A stretch of DNA of 64,000 bases from Methanosalsum natronophilum. GTDB taxonomy: Archaea; Halobacteriota; Methanosarcinia; Methanosarcinales; Methanosarcinaceae. Each line of letters begins with the position of its first letter. Position 1 is the stretch's first letter. The translations under genes and the position numbers were made by a program. Positions 19,087 through 29,548 of the stretch are shown here, in pieces. The notes under the pieces are model-generated. The model was not told where the DNA came from. It did not search any database and saw nothing but the letters and a program-made list of their open reading frames with translations. The stretch spans positions 18,873 through 82,872 of the forward strand of contig NZ_JANUCS010000008.1 of the NCBI RefSeq assembly GCF_024808815.1. The letters are read 5' to 3'.

Positions 19087-21741
19087 TTATTCCGATTCAA
19101 TCTTTGCTTGTGCAGCTGCCAATCGGGCAATTGGTACTCTAAAAGGTGAACAACTAACATAATCTAGTCCGCAGGCATATCCAAATTTGATTGAAGTTGG
19201 TTCACCACCATGTTCACCACAAATGCCTACTTTGAGGTTTATGTTACCCATTCTACCTTTTTGAATACCAATTTTTATTAGTTCTCCAACACCTTCTTGA
19301 TCTAAGGAAACAAAAGGATCTATATCGAGTATCTGTTTTTCAATGTATAAAGGCAGATATTTGCCTGCATCATCTCGACTAAAACCAAAAGTTGTCTGAG
19401 TCAAATCATTAGTACCAAATGAGAAGAAATCAGCATGTTTTGAAATTTTGTCTGCAGTAAGTGCAGCACGAGGTAATTCTATCATAGTTCCTATCAAATA
19501 TTCAACATCCATACCATGCTCTTTCATAACCCTTTCGGCAACTTCAGAGATTTCTTCCTTTACAATAGCTAATTCTTTTGCATCTGACACAAGTGGGATC
19601 ATGATTTCTGGTATGACTTTAGTACCATCACATTCAAGTTCACATGCTGCTTCGATGATTGCTTTAACTTGCATTTCATATATTTCAGGAAATGTGATCC
19701 CAAGTCTGCAACCTCTATGACCTAGCATAGGATTAATCTCCTTTACAGCCTCTACACGCTCGATTAACTTCCTTACTTTCTTTATTTCTTTCCTTTTTTT
19801 GTCTTTATCGCACTCGAGTTTAACAAGTTTTGATTCGAGTTCTTCTAATCTTGGTAAAAACTCGTGTAATGGTGGATCTAGTAATCGAATTGTTACTGGA
19901 TAGTTTTTCATAGCCTTGAAAATACCAATAAAGTCATCCTTTTGCATAGGCTGAAGTTTAGCTAATGCAGTTCTCCTTTCATTTTCATCTTCTGCCATAA
20001 TCATTTCGCGGACTACAGGTATTCTGTCATCACCAAAGAACATATGTTCAGTTCTACACAATCCAATACCTTCAGCACCAAATTCTCTGGCAGTAGTAGC
20101 ATCACTTGGCGTATCTGCATTTGTTCTTATATTTATATCACGAATCTCGTCAGCCCATTTGAGAAGAACTTCAAGATATTCACTTACACCGGGTGCTTCA
20201 ACTTCAACTTGTCCCAAAATAACCCTGCCTGTAGTTCCATCAATTGAGATATAGTCACCTTCTTTCACTTTAATATCATCAACCATGAAAAAAGAACTTG
20301 AGGCATCAATCACAATATCAGAACATCCAGCAACACATGGTTTTCCCATACCTCTTGCAACAACTGCTGCATGTGATGTCATACCACCTCTTACTGTTAG
20401 AATACCTTCAGCTGCATGCATTCCACCAATATCTTCAGGTGAAGTTTCTGTGCGTACCATTATTGTATTTTCACCTTTCTTCTCCATATCTTCAGCATGG
20501 TCTGCTGAAAAAACTACTTTACCTACAGCTGCACCTGGGGAGGCGGCAAGTCCTGTAGCTATTACCTTACATATTGAATCAGGTTTTATCATTGGATGTA
20601 ACATTTGATCAACTTGTTTCGGTTCCAACCTCATTACAGCTGTTCTTTTATCGATTAAGCCTTCATCGACCATATCTACAGCAATCCTGATTGCAGAAGC
20701 AGCTGATCTTTTTCCAGTCCTTGTCTGTAAAATATAAAGTTTACCTTCTTCTATAGTAAACTCGATATCCTGCATATCCTTAAAGTGCTCTTCAAGCTTG
20801 TTAAAAATATCTACTAACTGTTCGTAAACATCAGGCATTGATTTTTCTAAAGTTTCAATGGATTCAGGTGTTCTTATTCCAGCAACAACATCTTCACCCT
20901 GTGCATTTATGAGATACTCCCCAAAACAATTTTTTTCACCAGTCCCCGGGTCTCTTGTAAAAGCCACACCAGTACCAGAAGTTTCACCCATATTCCCGTA
21001 AACCATTGTCTGAATATTTACAGCAGTTCCCCAACTATGAGGTATTCCATGCAAATTTCTATACTTAATAGCTCGTTGATTGTTCCATGAGCTGAACACA
21101 GCGTCAATGGCCATTTGAAGATGCTCTTTTGGATCCTGTGTAAAAGGCTTACCTGTACATTTTTTAATAATAGATTTAAACTTCTCGACAATATCTTTTA
21201 AATCATCTACACTAAGCTCAGTATCTAGTTTAACTCCAAGTTCACACTTCTTTTTCTCAAGCGTATCTTCAAACTTATTGTAACTTATTCCAAGAACTAC
21301 ATCTGCAAACATTGATAAAAATCTACGATAACTATCATAAGCAAATCTAGGATTATCGGTTTTTTTTGCAAGACCTTTAACAGACTCGTCATTGAGACCT
21401 AAGTTTAATACAGTATCCATCATACCTGGCATTGAAGCTTTAGCTCCAGATCTTACAGATAAAAGTAGTGGGTTATCCGAGTCACCAAATTTCTTGCTAC
21501 TAACTTGTTCAAGTTTTTTAATAGAATTATTAACTTGCTCAATCAGGCCATCAGGGTATTTATTATTCTTTAGATAATATATACAAACATCAGTTGAAAT
21601 CGTGAATCCAGGGGGTACAGGTACTCCCAAATTAGCCATTTCTGCAAGGTTTGCGCCTTTACCACCCAACAAATTTGTCATTTGTCCATTACCGTCAGTT
21701 TCATTATTTCCGAAAAAGTATACGAGTTTGTCTTCAGCCAC
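19087..21741 (-). CDS. ppdK: pyruvate, phosphate dikinase
   Basis: The 884-residue enzyme interconverts pyruvate and PEP using ATP and phosphate, feeding gluconeogenesis in methanogens. All three domains are seen. The N-terminal ATP-grasp part contains LLGGKGANLAEMANLGVPVPPGFTI and GNMGETSGTGVAFTRDPGTGEK. The phosphohistidine domain has GGMTSHAAVVARGMGKPCVAG near residue 450. The C-terminal PEP/pyruvate barrel has LGHRGCRLGI, FSFGTNDLTQ and VGICGEHGGEP. Length is normal for the family. It is monocistronic with a terminator behind it. Confidence 0.97.
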   Translation of the reverse strand: MAEDKLVYFFGNNETDGNGQMTNLLGGKGANLAEMANLGVPVPPGFTISTDVCIYYLKNNKYPDGLIEQVNNSIKKLEQVSSKKFGDSDNPLLLSVRSGAKASMPGMMDTVLNLGLNDESVKGLAKKTDNPRFAYDSYRRFLSMFADVVLGISYNKFEDTLEKKKCELGVKLDTELSVDDLKDIVEKFKSIIKKCTGKPFTQDPKEHLQMAIDAVFSSWNNQRAIKYRNLHGIPHSWGTAVNIQTMVYGNMGETSGTGVAFTRDPGTGEKNCFGEYLINAQGEDVVAGIRTPESIETLEKSMPDVYEQLVDIFNKLEEHFKDMQDIEFTIEEGKLYILQTRTGKRSAASAIRIAVDMVDEGLIDKRTAVMRLEPKQVDQMLHPMIKPDSICKVIATGLAASPGAAVGKVVFSADHAEDMEKKGENTIMVRTETSPEDIGGMHAAEGILTVRGGMTSHAAVVARGMGKPCVAGCSDIVIDASSSFFMVDDIKVKEGDYISIDGTTGRVILGQVEVEAPGVSEYLEVLLKWADEIRDINIRTNADTPSDATTAREFGAEGIGLCRTEHMFFGDDRIPVVREMIMAEDENERRTALAKLQPMQKDDFIGIFKAMKNYPVTIRLLDPPLHEFLPRLEELESKLVKLECDKDKKRKEIKKVRKLIERVEAVKEINPMLGHRGCRLGITFPEIYEMQVKAIIEAACELECDGTKVIPEIMIPLVSDAKELAIVKEEISEVAERVMKEHGMDVEYLIGTMIELPRAALTADKISKHADFFSFGTNDLTQTTFGFSRDDAGKYLPLYIEKQILDIDPFVSLDQEGVGELIKIGIQKGRMGNINLKVGICGEHGGEPTSIKFGYACGLDYVSCSPFRVPIARLAAAQAKIESE

Positions 21742-22097
21742 CAGTTATCCTCCATGGAGCAGATGCCTCTATTTTTTACTATATATAGCATATTGAATTC
21801 AATGATGGTTAATAATGAATTTCAAAAGGTACCTTTAATATTAAAGTTTATGGTTTTTATCTATGATAGTGTTATGACAATTGCATTAATTGATAGGATT
21901 GCTGATTAACTTAAGGATATTTTTTGAAAAATGCTAGAATCTAATATTTTAAGCATGTTTATTTTTGGAAAAACCTTTCCAGAATGTGTATAGGAAAAAA
22001 ACGTTATTTTAAATTGATTGCGAAATGTATTTATATTATGAATTTGTTAGTTAACTACTGAACAATTGTATTTATATATTGTGTGTAGACGAGTAAT
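21742..22097. other. divergent promoter region between ppdK and gar1
   Basis: This 356-bp A/T-rich gap lies between two divergent genes and must carry both promoters. A TTATATATTG stretch at about 22072-22081, with TTTATATTATGAA some 45 bases further upstream, gives possible TATA boxes for gar1. Short open frames here overlap the ppdK start or lack ribosome sites, and I do not call them genes. Confidence 0.4.
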
Positions 22098-22358
22098 ATG
22101 AAAAGACTTGGTAAAGTAATGCATATAACCGGTCAAAAGAACATAATAGTTCGGGGAGATCAGAAAGCAAGTCCTTATGGCCTAAAAGAAATTCCTAGAA
22201 TTAATTCGTATGTAATAGATAAATCCGTTGACCGTGTTGGGAAGATTAATAATATATTTGGATCAGTTACTAAACCATATTATTCAATCAAACCACGTAA
22301 ATCACATGATTATGGTTATCTTCAATCACTTATCGGTGAAAAAGTCTACGTCCAATGA
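22098..22358 (+). CDS. gar1: H/ACA ribonucleoprotein subunit Gar1
   Basis: Gar1 is part of the archaeal H/ACA complex that isomerises uridine to pseudouridine under guide RNAs. The 86-residue protein is one small beta-barrel with LGKVMHITGQKNIIVRGD at the start and VDRVGKINNIFGSVTKPYYSIKP in the middle, which is the family core. It lies 148 bases ahead of the TFB gene, a common archaeal neighbour pair. Confidence 0.88.
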   Translation: MKRLGKVMHITGQKNIIVRGDQKASPYGLKEIPRINSYVIDKSVDRVGKINNIFGSVTKPYYSIKPRKSHDYGYLQSLIGEKVYVQ

Positions 22359-22506
22359 GAGCATTATAGTAATTAAAAGGTTATGTAATATTTCCTTTTT
22401 AATTTTTGTGGTCGCTCTTATTCAAATATTATGATTGGCATCATATTTGCATAATAAAATCACATCAAGTTAAAGTTTACTAAAGTGACATAACAGGAGA
22501 TATCAA

Positions 22507-23520
22507 ATGGTAGAAGTTGAGAGAACTCGGTATTCTGAAACCTCGGAAAGAGAAAAAATGCGTGCAATGATTAAAGCACGTAAAGAAAAAGAGAAAACTG
22601 ATGATACTGAGAAACCTGAAGTAATATGCCCTGAATGTGAAAGCAGGAGTTTGGAGCATGATTATGAAAGGGCAGAACTCGTATGTGCTGACTGTGGGTT
22701 GGTAGTAGATGCAGAGTTTGTAGATGAAGGACCAGAATGGCGTGCATTTGATCACGACCAGAGGATGAAACGGTCAAGAGTAGGTGCACCAATGACCTAT
22801 ACTATACATGACAAAGGTCTTTCCACAATGATAGATTGGAGAAATCGAGATTCATATGGAAAATCAATTTCATCAAAGAACAGAGCTCAATTGTATAGGT
22901 TGAGAAAATGGCAAAGACGCATACGTGTAAGCAATGCAACTGAAAGAAACTTAGCTTTTGCACTATCAGAACTTGATAGGATGGCTTCTGCCCTAGGTTT
23001 ACCGCGGACTGTAAGGGAAACTGCAGCAGTAGTATACAGGAAAGCTGTAGACAAAAACCTGATACGTGGTAGGAGTATTGAGGGGGTTGCTGCAGCCGCA
23101 TTGTATGCTGCATGTAGACAATGTAGTGTGCCAAGGACGCTTGATGAGATTGGTGAGGTTTCAAGGGTTAGCAGGAAAGAGATTGGTAGAACTTATCGAT
23201 TCATTTCAAGGGAACTATCACTTAAATTAATGCCTACATCACCAATAGATTATGTACCAAGATTTTGTTCAGGACTACAGCTTAAAGGAGAAGTTCAATC
23301 CAAGAGTGTAGAAATATTAAGACAAGCCTCGGAAAAAGAACTTACAAGTGGTCGTGGACCTACAGGAGTTGCTGCAGCTGCCATTTATATAGCTTCAATA
23401 TTATGCGGCGATAGAAGAACACAACGAGAAGTTGCTGATGTTGCTGGTGTTACTGAAGTAACGATACGTAACAGGTACAAAGAGCTTGCAGAAGAGCTTG
23501 ATATTGAGATCATTCTGTAA
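22507..23520 (+). CDS. tfb: transcription initiation factor IIB
   Basis: TFB binds TBP at the TATA/BRE promoter and recruits RNA polymerase. The N-terminal zinc ribbon shows [24 protein letters not shown] at about residues 40-63, followed by the B-reader with [11 protein letters not shown]. Two cyclin-like repeats fill residues 135-330, the second ending in the recognition helix [18 protein letters not shown]. An AGGAGATAT site precedes ATG 22507. Length 337 is standard. Confidence 0.97.
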   Translation: MVEVERTRYSETSEREKMRAMIKARKEKEKTDDTEKPEVICPECESRSLEHDYERAELVCADCGLVVDAEFVDEGPEWRAFDHDQRMKRSRVGAPMTYTIHDKGLSTMIDWRNRDSYGKSISSKNRAQLYRLRKWQRRIRVSNATERNLAFALSELDRMASALGLPRTVRETAAVVYRKAVDKNLIRGRSIEGVAAAALYAACRQCSVPRTLDEIGEVSRVSRKEIGRTYRFISRELSLKLMPTSPIDYVPRFCSGLQLKGEVQSKSVEILRQASEKELTSGRGPTGVAAAAIYIASILCGDRRTQREVADVAGVTEVTIRNRYKELAEELDIEIIL

Positions 23521-23615
23521 TAAATTCTGATCTCAACTTTTTCAAGAAGCATTCATATTCTGTTAATTTTTTTGGTATCATATAAGTCCAGAATAGGACT
23601 TTGTGGGTTCCAATT

Positions 23616-24240
23616 ATGTTAGAAATAATGCATTTACTTTTTATAGGGTTTTCTGTAGGGCTCTCTGGTGCCACTCGTACCTGGCCCAATGTTATTTGCT
23701 ACTATAGACTCCTCTATGAGGACTGGATGGAAAGCCGGGCCTAAGATTGTTATGGGGCATGCTGGCTTGGAAATGTTAGTAATAGTTTTGATTTTAGCAG
23801 GTGTATTCTCAGTACTTGAAGGTTCAATTCCCAAGTCAATATCGGTTATTGGCGGTATAGTCTTAATCTTGTTTGGCGTGCTTACTGCAAAAAATGGATA
23901 TGAAATTAAAGGTAAAGTATACAATAAAGATGGCTCAGCTTCCAATACTGCTATAAATCCATACATTGCAGGTATACTAACATCTGCATCGAACCCCTAT
24001 TTCTGGATATGGTGGATTACTGCCGGTACTGCCCTAATGTTTTATGGTCTTGAGGTAGGTATTGTTGCTATGTTCTTGTTCATAATAGGTCATTGGTTAG
24101 CTGATATTGGGTGGTATAGTGCTGTATCACTTGGGTTTAGCCGTGGAAAAACTTTAATGTCATTTTTAATGTATAAATATATAATTATTGCATGTGGTAC
24201 CTTTTTAGTGATTTTTGGTGCTTGGTTCATAGTCAATTAA
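23616..24240 (+). pseudogene. LysE-family transporter gene with an apparent one-base frameshift
   Basis: The main open frame, readable from GTG 23668, encodes a LysE-type amino-acid exporter with several membrane segments and VPGPMLFATIDSSMRTGWKAGP near its start. The family's usual first helix, MLEIMHLLFIGFSVGLSGA, is encoded upstream from ATG 23616 but in another frame. Removing one base, for example the A at 23673, joins them as GLSGALVPGPML, which is the family consensus. The gene is therefore either freshly broken or contains a sequencing error. The downstream reading frame is otherwise intact to residue 190. Confidence 0.7.
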
Positions 24241-24293
24241 ATTAGAAAGGGTTGCCCAAATTTATTAAGGATATATGAGGTGTTATTAATAGT

Positions 24294-25313
24294 ATGGAAC
24301 GATATTGTATCAAGGTACCTACAAAAGAAGCAGAAAAAGTACGCAGGATTTTACTTGATAATGAATTACTTGACGGTGATTTTAAAATATTTTCCTCTAC
24401 AAACTTTATTTTTTTACCAATAGTAAGATTAGTGCCACTTCAGCTTTTAAAAGAATTACAATTATCTAATCAGATTGAGGTCGTAAAAAAAGAATTTGAT
24501 CCTATTGAAAAACCTCCTACACTTGAAGGTATATTAGGTTTCAATCCACAACATGAACTTATTGGGAATGTTGCTATCATTGACTCTGAAATAGATCAAA
24601 AAAAAGAGGTTGCAAATGCACTGTTAAAAGCATATCCTAAATTGAAAACTGTTGTTGCAAGTAAAAGTCCAGTTCAGGGAGAGTTTAGAGTAAAGAAATA
24701 TGAATTCGTTAAAGGAGAATGTACTACGGAAACAGTTCATAAAGAAAACGGATGCAAGTTCACTCTTGACCTTGAGAAAACTTATTTTACGCCAAGATTA
24801 GCTACTGAAAGGCAAAGAGTTGCTTCAAATGTTTGTAAGGGTGATAAGGTGATTGATATGTTTGCTGGAGTGGGTCCCTACAGTATACTTATTGCTAAGA
24901 GTGGTCTTGCTGAGAAGATAGTTGCAATTGATAAAAATCCAAATGCTATAAGCTATTTGAAAAAAAACATTAAACTGAATAAAGTGGAAAATATCGATGC
25001 AATAGAGGCTGATGCACGATATTTAAGTAGTAAATATAATGGATTTGCGGATCATATCATAATGAACTTACCTCATAGTGCTTATGAATTCTTAGATTCA
25101 GCTATAAGTATGGTTAAAGCTGGTGGTATAATATATTATTATACTATTAATCCCGAAAATAATTTATTTGGAGCCTCGATTAAACAAATAAATGAAAGTT
25201 GTGAGAGACTAGGTAAGGAATGTATCATCAAAGAAGAACGTATAGTTAGATCATATGCACCACACCAGTATAATATCTGCATAGAGTTTCGTGTAAATAA
25301 TGATAAAGTTTAA
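24294..25313 (+). CDS. trm5: tRNA (guanine37-N1)-methyltransferase Trm5
   Basis: Trm5 methylates G37 next to the anticodon and guards the reading frame. The C-terminal domain has the class I SAM pattern DMFAGVGPYSILIAKSG near residue 190, VAIDKNPNAISYLKKNIKLN, and the NLPHSAYEFL motif characteristic of Trm5. The N-terminal D1 and D2 domains account for the first 170 residues. GAGGTG precedes ATG 24294. A tRNA gene follows 49 bases downstream. Confidence 0.92.
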   Translation: MERYCIKVPTKEAEKVRRILLDNELLDGDFKIFSSTNFIFLPIVRLVPLQLLKELQLSNQIEVVKKEFDPIEKPPTLEGILGFNPQHELIGNVAIIDSEIDQKKEVANALLKAYPKLKTVVASKSPVQGEFRVKKYEFVKGECTTETVHKENGCKFTLDLEKTYFTPRLATERQRVASNVCKGDKVIDMFAGVGPYSILIAKSGLAEKIVAIDKNPNAISYLKKNIKLNKVENIDAIEADARYLSSKYNGFADHIIMNLPHSAYEFLDSAISMVKAGGIIYYYTINPENNLFGASIKQINESCERLGKECIIKEERIVRSYAPHQYNICIEFRVNNDKV

Positions 25314-25362
25314 AATCAGGAAATGCCTATTTTCCATTCTACCCAAAAATCTACCCATATTC

Positions 25363-25436
25363 GCCGTTGTGGCTTAGTCCGGTATAGCGGCTGATTCGTA
25401 ATCAGCAGGTCGAGGGTTCGAATCCCTCCGACGGCT
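25363..25436 (+). tRNA. tRNA-Thr, anticodon CGT
   Basis: The 74-base sequence folds as a standard cloverleaf. The acceptor arms are GCCGTTG and CGACGGC, with one G-U pair. The anticodon stem GCTGA/TCAGC holds loop TTCGTAA with CGT at the centre, and the T arm is GAGGG-TTCGAAT-CCCTC. The discriminator base is T and no CCA is encoded, as often in archaea. The CGU anticodon reads ACG threonine codons. Confidence 0.95.
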
Positions 25437-26441
25437 AATTAAATTATTAGTATAAATTCTTATTATGTTACTTTGAATCTAAGGCAGTTTGTAAGTCTAA
25501 TTTGGATATATCTTTGCGTGTAGCAAGTGTATAGGCCTATAGAGAGTTAGACTTTAGGAAAATATAATTATTACTTTTATCTTCTATATTATTCAAATAA
25601 GTTTTTATGTACTAATTGAATTAGGTTTATCAAGATTGGTAATTTAAAAGATTTTGATATTTGTATTATTTGTTAAAAATTTAAATAAATATTAAAAAAC
25701 ACTAGTATTGTTTATATAAATAATATCTCTAACTTTTTAATAATTGTAGCTATTGTTAACTAATATAGAACATTAGAAAGTAGTTATAGTTTGATAAAAC
25801 TCAGAAGCTTCAGGACTTAAATAGATACTTTCTATCACAAGCTAACTGAACTGACTATTTTAAAAGACAAATATATTGCCTTAAATTCAAAAAACAAGTA
25901 GTGTGAGTCATCTTTATTTTCTCTTAAACTCCAGAAAGAACATTTTGCAATAAAAGAGAAATAGTAGAAGTAAAATTGATACAGAGCTCGAGTGAAAGGA
26001 ACAAGAAGCTACCAAAAAATTACGTTCTTTTTGATGCTGAAAGTACACTCCAGACAAAGTTAACTGAGATTGATGAAGAAGAAACTTTTAAAATACTTCA
26101 TGATAAATTTGTACCTGAAAGAGAAGGATTTTTATGCATCAAATCAATCAAGAATGTGACAGTAAACGCTGATTTTGCTTGAAGTAAAGCGAAAGAAAAC
26201 ATTTATTCAAACCTGGATGCATAAATAATATAGCTAGGTTCAAAATCGTTTAAATCATAGTAAAATCAAAAAATAAGTTGAACTTTCAAATTCTTTTTTT
26301 TTATGATTAAAAAAATACCGTACAATAGCACACTTAGGTTATTAAGGAGTAAAAAAACAAATAAATAAATAAATAGTATTCACTCAATATATTTCAGCAA
26401 ACATGAAATTATTATAAAAGTAAACTCTATGTTGATAGAAG
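25437..26441. other. long A/T-rich stretch with one doubtful coding fragment
   Basis: About one kilobase holds no convincing gene. At 25976-26182 (+) a 68-codon frame reads KNYVLFDAESTLQTKLTEIDEEETF and looks protein-like, with a FDAES segment reminiscent of the first acidic motif of RNase H-like nucleases. It has no ribosome site and stops early, so I read it as a truncated relic at most. The rest is runs of A and T with no clear structure. Confidence 0.3.
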
Positions 26442-26747
26442 GTGAGCAAATTGGAAAAAGTAGAAAAGAATAAAGAAAATCTAATGAAATGTATTTGTAT
26501 GAAGAAATGTCCTAGCTATACATTTGCCTGTAAAGTTAAATCAATGCCGTCGAATACCGCAGAATTACTTAAAGGTGTAACTAAAGGGGATTTGTCAGAG
26601 ACTGAACATTTAGAAGGGGTCTTTTGTGCATTTGGGAAAAGTAACTGTATAGTTGATGAGAAAGGATGTGTTTGTCCTGACTGTGAAGTATATAAGAATA
26701 ATAACCTTTCAAATATGTATTACTGTCTAATTGAAGGAGGTAGATAA
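26442..26747 (+). CDS. DUF2769 cysteine-rich protein
   Basis: The 101-residue protein has ten cysteines in the DUF2769 pattern of methanogens: MKCICMKKCPSYTFACK, EGVFCAFGKSNC, KGCVCPDCEVY and a final MYYCLIEGG. These probably bind zinc or an iron-sulfur cluster, but the function is unknown. GTG 26442 or TTG 26451 could be the start; the second has AAGGTGA at good spacing. It is monocistronic in a gene-poor region. Confidence 0.75.
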   Translation: MSKLEKVEKNKENLMKCICMKKCPSYTFACKVKSMPSNTAELLKGVTKGDLSETEHLEGVFCAFGKSNCIVDEKGCVCPDCEVYKNNNLSNMYYCLIEGGR

Positions 26748-26935
26748 AGAGCTTTCTTTCAAAGTACAAAATTTTTAAAGTTATTATAAATAGAGGTAAT
26801 CAAGTATAAATTTCTGGAAGTTGTAACTAATTAAAAACTTGAAAAATATAAATAGGATTGATTTAATGTATCAATCAAAATATATTTCTTCTATGGGTTA
26901 ATATTAGATGATTAAAACAAATATATGTTGCAATA

Positions 26936-27352
26936 TCAGGTTATTGATACTGTTAGTATCATCTCAGGGTAATTTTCTACACTGAAAGTATATGTTCCAA
27001 AATCTGTAAACATGTATCTATATACATCGCCAAACTTTAGTTCTTGATCATCGAATAAACCATCGTTACTTATAAGTGTATATGTATCTAATCTATAATA
27101 ACTTCTCCAAGAAATTGTATCTCCACGATTAATTGTGATCTCCGAAGGTCTCATTACATTATATCCTTCCATTCTTACCAGGTGTCCTTGCCCAGTAACC
27201 AGAAACTCTTCATCATTATTTTTGAAATCTAAATCACTTTCAGATAGTATTTCTTCTACCTCTTCGAGTTCAGTATCCTCGCTACACCCACTTACAAAAG
27301 CGCTCAATATAATGAGTAATCCAATTAAAGCTATCAATTTATTTGTTACCAT
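26936..27352 (-). CDS. cupredoxin-fold lipoprotein lacking copper ligands
   Basis: A signal peptide with lipobox SAFVSGC is followed by an acidic linker and a plastocyanin-like domain: PSEITINRGDTISWRS, then NDGLFDDQELKFGDVYRYMFTDFGTYTF. In copper-binding relatives the last part reads CxxHPxM and an earlier His follows the SW motif. Here those positions read SVENYPEM and TYTL, so only the Met remains. The protein probably holds the fold without type 1 copper. ATG 27352 is preferred over a TTG four codons upstream because GGTGG precedes it. Confidence 0.65.
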   Translation of the reverse strand: MVTNKLIALIGLLIILSAFVSGCSEDTELEEVEEILSESDLDFKNNDEEFLVTGQGHLVRMEGYNVMRPSEITINRGDTISWRSYYRLDTYTLISNDGLFDDQELKFGDVYRYMFTDFGTYTFSVENYPEMILTVSIT

Positions 27353-28212
27353 TACAACCACCAAAGCAACTTAAATTCACGTGCAATCATTTCATAATGT
27401 TAAAATGTTGCGAAACTCTAAAAAATAATATAGTTTAGATTTAGCTTTACTACTATATACACTTGCTGGATTAAAGTAAGTTACTAGGGTTACCTTTCAT
27501 TAATGAACTTTTGTTCCAGACTTATGTTGATCCTTATTTTATTTCTTATATCAAAGTGCTCTTTCAGTATCTGAGTAATTCTTGAAGATATAGCTGTAGA
27601 ATATAGGGAAATTATGGAAAGGCAACACATTGTCAAATCTAACCAAAAGCTTTTCTAGTTTCAAGTTTCCGTTTCATTATTAGTGAACTTGCAGTACAAT
27701 ATTGAGAGATGATACATGATCCATCAAATAGCTGAAGGTAATGCAGTCTAGTGCATTGATATTCCAGAGCAACACTCCACCTCTCCTGAATACCCTTATT
27801 ATGAATAAGTGCTAATGGCACCATTCTAAGAACAGAGAAATCGCTACCATTGTAGTGCTTCTTTCTTTAGTTGCGATTTGCGCAGGATTCAGGCGTAGAG
27901 TCTAGACAATATTAGATAGTATGAGAATCTATAAGAATTTCATTCTCATTCATTATTTTAATTATTTAATTTACAATTTTAGTATTATATTGTTATATAA
28001 AATTAAGCATGTATAGTGTTGGGTCATTGAAACTAAATATTTCCATTCATTACTTTGATAAAATAAAAAGTAATCAAAATTTGGAAAAAAAAGCTGACCA
28101 CTGATTTTTTGTAGAGCGAAACATTTACATAATTCAACCTAGGAAAAATTATCGATATGTTTATGTATTATATGCGATTATAAATGATTTAAGCAAATTG
28201 AGGTTAAGTGAA
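27353..28212. other. gene-poor stretch with a possible transposase relic
   Basis: Most of these 860 bases hold nothing I can name. On the minus strand between about 27900 and 27640 a broken frame reads DSTPES, then a stop, then HYNGSDFSVLRMVPLALIHNKGIQERW. The DSTP and HYN elements recall DDE transposases, so a decayed insertion sequence is possible. This is weak, because the frame contains a stop and no inverted repeats were found. Confidence 0.25.
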
Positions 28213-28869
28213 ATGAAAATCACAATTCTTAGATACTTGCTTTTAATCTTTTTGGTTATAGTAACTATTGGTTGTATTGGTGACAATGGGGCTTCAGATG
28301 AACAGAGTGATTTCGATTACTATGTTGAACGTGGGAACTCATTTTATCAAATTGGGAATTATGAAGATGCAATAAGCATGTACAGTAAAGCATTAGAAAT
28401 TGATCCTGGAAGATCTTCAAATATATGGGTATATCGAGCTTCATCTTATTATCTTTTGCAAATGTATTCAAATGCAGCATCAGATTATAAAAGGGCTATT
28501 GAATTAGGTACACGTGACATTGAAGTAAAAAAGTATTATGCGTATTCAGTTTATGGTACTGGCGATTATGAAAACGCTCAGAGGTTATTTAATAATGTAT
28601 TGGAAAATGAGGCAAATGATCCTGTAATATGGGCTTACTTAGGTTACTCTCAATATGAACGTGGTTATTATGATGATGCATTAATATCGTTTGAAAATGC
28701 AATCGAACTAACTCCTGACCCATCATATTTAGATTATCATCACCTTGCATATTCACATCATTACTTAGGTAATGAAGAAAAAGCTCTTTATTATTTCGAT
28801 AAAGCTATTGAGGTAAATCCTTATGATGAAGAACTAATACAGATGCGTAAAACTTTGTTGGAAAACTAA
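28213..28869 (+). CDS. TPR-repeat lipoprotein
   Basis: The N-terminus is a lipoprotein signal ending in VTIGC. Five tetratricopeptide repeats follow, for example YYVERGNSFYQIGNYEDAISMYSKALEIDP and WAYLGYSQYERGYYDDALISFENAIELTP. TPR arrays mediate protein contacts, here outside the membrane. ATG 28213 is chosen because GAGG lies nine bases upstream; a TTG five codons earlier overlaps that site. No partner is evident nearby. Confidence 0.82.
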   Translation: MKITILRYLLLIFLVIVTIGCIGDNGASDEQSDFDYYVERGNSFYQIGNYEDAISMYSKALEIDPGRSSNIWVYRASSYYLLQMYSNAASDYKRAIELGTRDIEVKKYYAYSVYGTGDYENAQRLFNNVLENEANDPVIWAYLGYSQYERGYYDDALISFENAIELTPDPSYLDYHHLAYSHHYLGNEEKALYYFDKAIEVNPYDEELIQMRKTLLEN

Positions 28870-29548
28870 ATATTGAACATTTTTTAAGAAGTGACATTTT
28901 AAGGAAAAATAAGTCACTTGCCATGTTATCATTTTTTTATACTGGCTTATTAAAACTTTCAATAGCTTATTCTATAATTTTAAGTCTGCTGTGCTAATTT
29001 TATTTTATTTTAATTCTACATAAAAATAGTTGTAAAAATTCTATTAAAAACAACCATGTTTAAAATATATATAATATATAGGAAAACTATATATTATTCT
29101 AAAAAATATGTATTAGTGAACTAAGTATGAAATAAAAAGATCTTGAGGAATTAACTCAATATATTAGAACAACTTGTAGGAAATATAAAAATGCATAACA
29201 GAGAAAAAAATTGCAGTAATAAATTAGATAAGGGGAAATTTAGCTGCAAGAAAAAAGCTACAAAGCAAAAAAAAATGGATAGTAATGAATTGGAAATCTA
29301 TAGGTTTATTTCCGGTGGCTTTGATGCAAAGTGAGAAATTAGATGATTAATAACTAAAATAGAATATCAAATAGTTATGGTATCACTTATTTTAGCCTCA
29401 AATAAATGTTAGTTTTTGATATTTATGATAATCTATTACCTTGATAGTTACTTTTTTTGTATTTTTCATCCATTGAAATGCTATTTGACCGTTAAATTAG
29501 CTCAATGAAAAATCATCTAAAATACCTAAAATTTATTTATTTTCTTGG
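28870..29548. other. A/T-rich gap with a perfect palindrome and a small open frame
   Basis: ATAATATATAG (29071-29081) and its complement (29087-29097) form a perfect 11-bp inverted repeat with a five-base loop. A similar sequence lies before pstS. Downstream, ATG 29191 opens a 47-codon frame to 29334 (+), rich in Lys and ending ELEIYRFISGGFDAK. It has only a weak GTAGGA site, so a small gene is possible but unproven. The rest is featureless. Confidence 0.35.

Noticed and set aside
24294..25313. In-frame amber (pyrrolysine) codons in intact genes
   Set aside because: Intact genes were read for internal TAG codons that would extend known families, and none was needed. PaaK and YggS end at ordinary TAG stops followed soon by other stops.
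25363..25436. tRNA-Thr as the integration site of the element
   Set aside because: It is 18 kb away, and no partial tRNA copy lies at the edges of the element.
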